Positions 5,205 to 5,877 of a stretch of 5,877 bases of DNA are shown here, piece by piece (position 1 is the stretch's first letter; each line of letters starts with the position of its first letter). A model generated the notes under the pieces. The model did no database searches, was not told where the DNA came from, and saw nothing but the letters and a program-made list of their open reading frames with translations. Position numbers and translations under genes: made by a program. The stretch comes from Hydrogenothermaceae bacterium (GTDB taxonomy: Bacteria; Aquificota; Aquificia; Aquificales; Hydrogenothermaceae). The DNA is taken from assembly GCA_027052485.1 (NCBI GenBank), contig JALUFA010000003.1:845-6721 (forward strand), read 5' to 3'.

Positions 5205-5877
5205 CCTTACTCTTATTATAAGCTTACAGAGCTACAGCCTTACCCAACAAGACGTTATAAAGCTTGCAAAAAAACAGGCAACAGATGTAAAACTTTCTAT
5301 ACAGGATATCAAGCAGGTTGAAGCAAAAATAAGGCAGGTAAAAGGTGAGCTTTTTCCCCATATTGGTTTAAATGCAATGTTTAACAGATACGACCCAAAT
5401 TACATAACAAACTTTAGCTTAAAAAATAAGTACAACGCATCTGTTTATCTAAACCAGAAAATCTTTGATAAATCAATCTTTGAGAGTTTAAAAATTGCAA
5501 GAAAAAACTACCTCTTAAAGAAAGCCATTTTAAAGAAGGTAGAGCAGGAGGTTATATACACTGCACTACAAATATACCAAGATATATTGGAGAAAAAGGA
5601 AGAACTAAAGCTAAAAGAAGATACACTAAAATACTGGCAGAAAAACTTAATCTTAACCCAAGAAAAGTACAAAACAGGCTTAATCTCAAAATACGACTAT
5701 ATCAGAACGAAAGCCCAGTATGAAACTGCTAGAGCTGAAGTTATTAATGCAAAAACTAATCTAGAAAACTCAATATACCAGTTTGTTTACTTCTTAAAGC
5801 TTAAGAAAACTCCTCTTATCAAAGAAAGGCTAAAGCTTTTAAATATTCCCATTCCAAAACCTGAAAATCTCAAAAAC
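5179..5877 (+). CDS. TolC-like outer-membrane efflux channel (partial, C-terminus off window)
   Basis: Outer-membrane factor forming the beta-barrel and periplasmic alpha-helical tunnel of tripartite efflux systems. 233 codons are visible, about half the usual family length, with no stop before the right edge. The start is TTG at 5179-5181, with GAGGGAG (5166-5172) six bases upstream. It yields a clear signal peptide, MKLIWLIFSLTLIISLQSYS, then mature-like LTQQDVIKLAKKQA (21-34), matching the family's LTxxxAIxLA opening. Other family features: GELFPHIGLNA (56-66), a strand-and-helix segment VYLNQKIFDKSIFESLKIARKNY (89-111), and the second-helix motif YKTGLISKYDYIRTKAQYETARAE (164-187). The gene begins inside the last 26 nt of the adaptor gene, so the two are coupled. 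The inner-membrane pump is probably encoded just beyond the window. Confidence 0.88.
   Translation, partial: MKLIWLIFSLTLIISLQSYSLTQQDVIKLAKKQATDVKLSIQDIKQVEAKIRQVKGELFPHIGLNAMFNRYDPNYITNFSLKNKYNASVYLNQKIFDKSIFESLKIARKNYLLKKAILKKVEQEVIYTALQIYQDILEKKEELKLKEDTLKYWQKNLILTQEKYKTGLISKYDYIRTKAQYETARAEVINAKTNLENSIYQFVYFLKLKKTPLIKERLKLLNIPIPKPENLKN

Overview
The window looks like bacterial chromosome from a thermophilic, sulfur-metabolising chemolithotroph, most plausibly an Aquificota member (Hydrogenothermaceae-like). This rests on the gene content (sulfide:quinone oxidoreductase-type flavoprotein plus cytochrome bd oxidase), the AT-rich DNA, heavy use of ATA (Ile) and AGA/AGG (Arg) codons, Lys-rich proteins, and GTG/TTG starts. 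The taxonomic call is inference, not a database result.

Layout. Positions 1-986 (minus) hold the N-terminal 328 codons of an FAD flavoprotein of the sulfide:quinone oxidoreductase family, cut by the left edge. An 81-bp gap (987-1067) holds its ribosome binding site, a likely promoter and the terminator of the operon before it. Positions 1068-4012 (minus) are a tight three-gene operon read cydA > cydB > a small NifX/NifB-type (DiNase Fe-Mo family) protein. cydA and cydB are 1 nt apart, and cydB overlaps the third gene by 11 nt. Positions 4013-4178 are a divergent promoter region with a strong cydA promoter and two sets of short tandem repeats. From about 4191 (plus) starts an efflux operon: a periplasmic membrane fusion protein (HlyD/AcrA type), then, overlapping it by 26 nt and starting with TTG, a TolC-like outer-membrane channel cut by the right edge. 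The inner-membrane transporter is not in view.

How the genes work together. The flavoprotein would oxidise sulfide and put electrons into the quinone pool. CydAB would take electrons from quinol and reduce O2 to water. Bd oxidases are known to tolerate sulfide, so this pairing makes sense for microaerobic growth on sulfide. The NifX-like protein is translationally linked to cydB and ends in Cys-Gly-His-His-His. It is the least understood part of the window and the best candidate for something undescribed. The divergent efflux genes are probably a separate unit that only shares the promoter region.

No RNA genes, insertion sequences, CRISPR arrays or attachment sites were seen, and no stretch longer than 300 bases lacks a gene.
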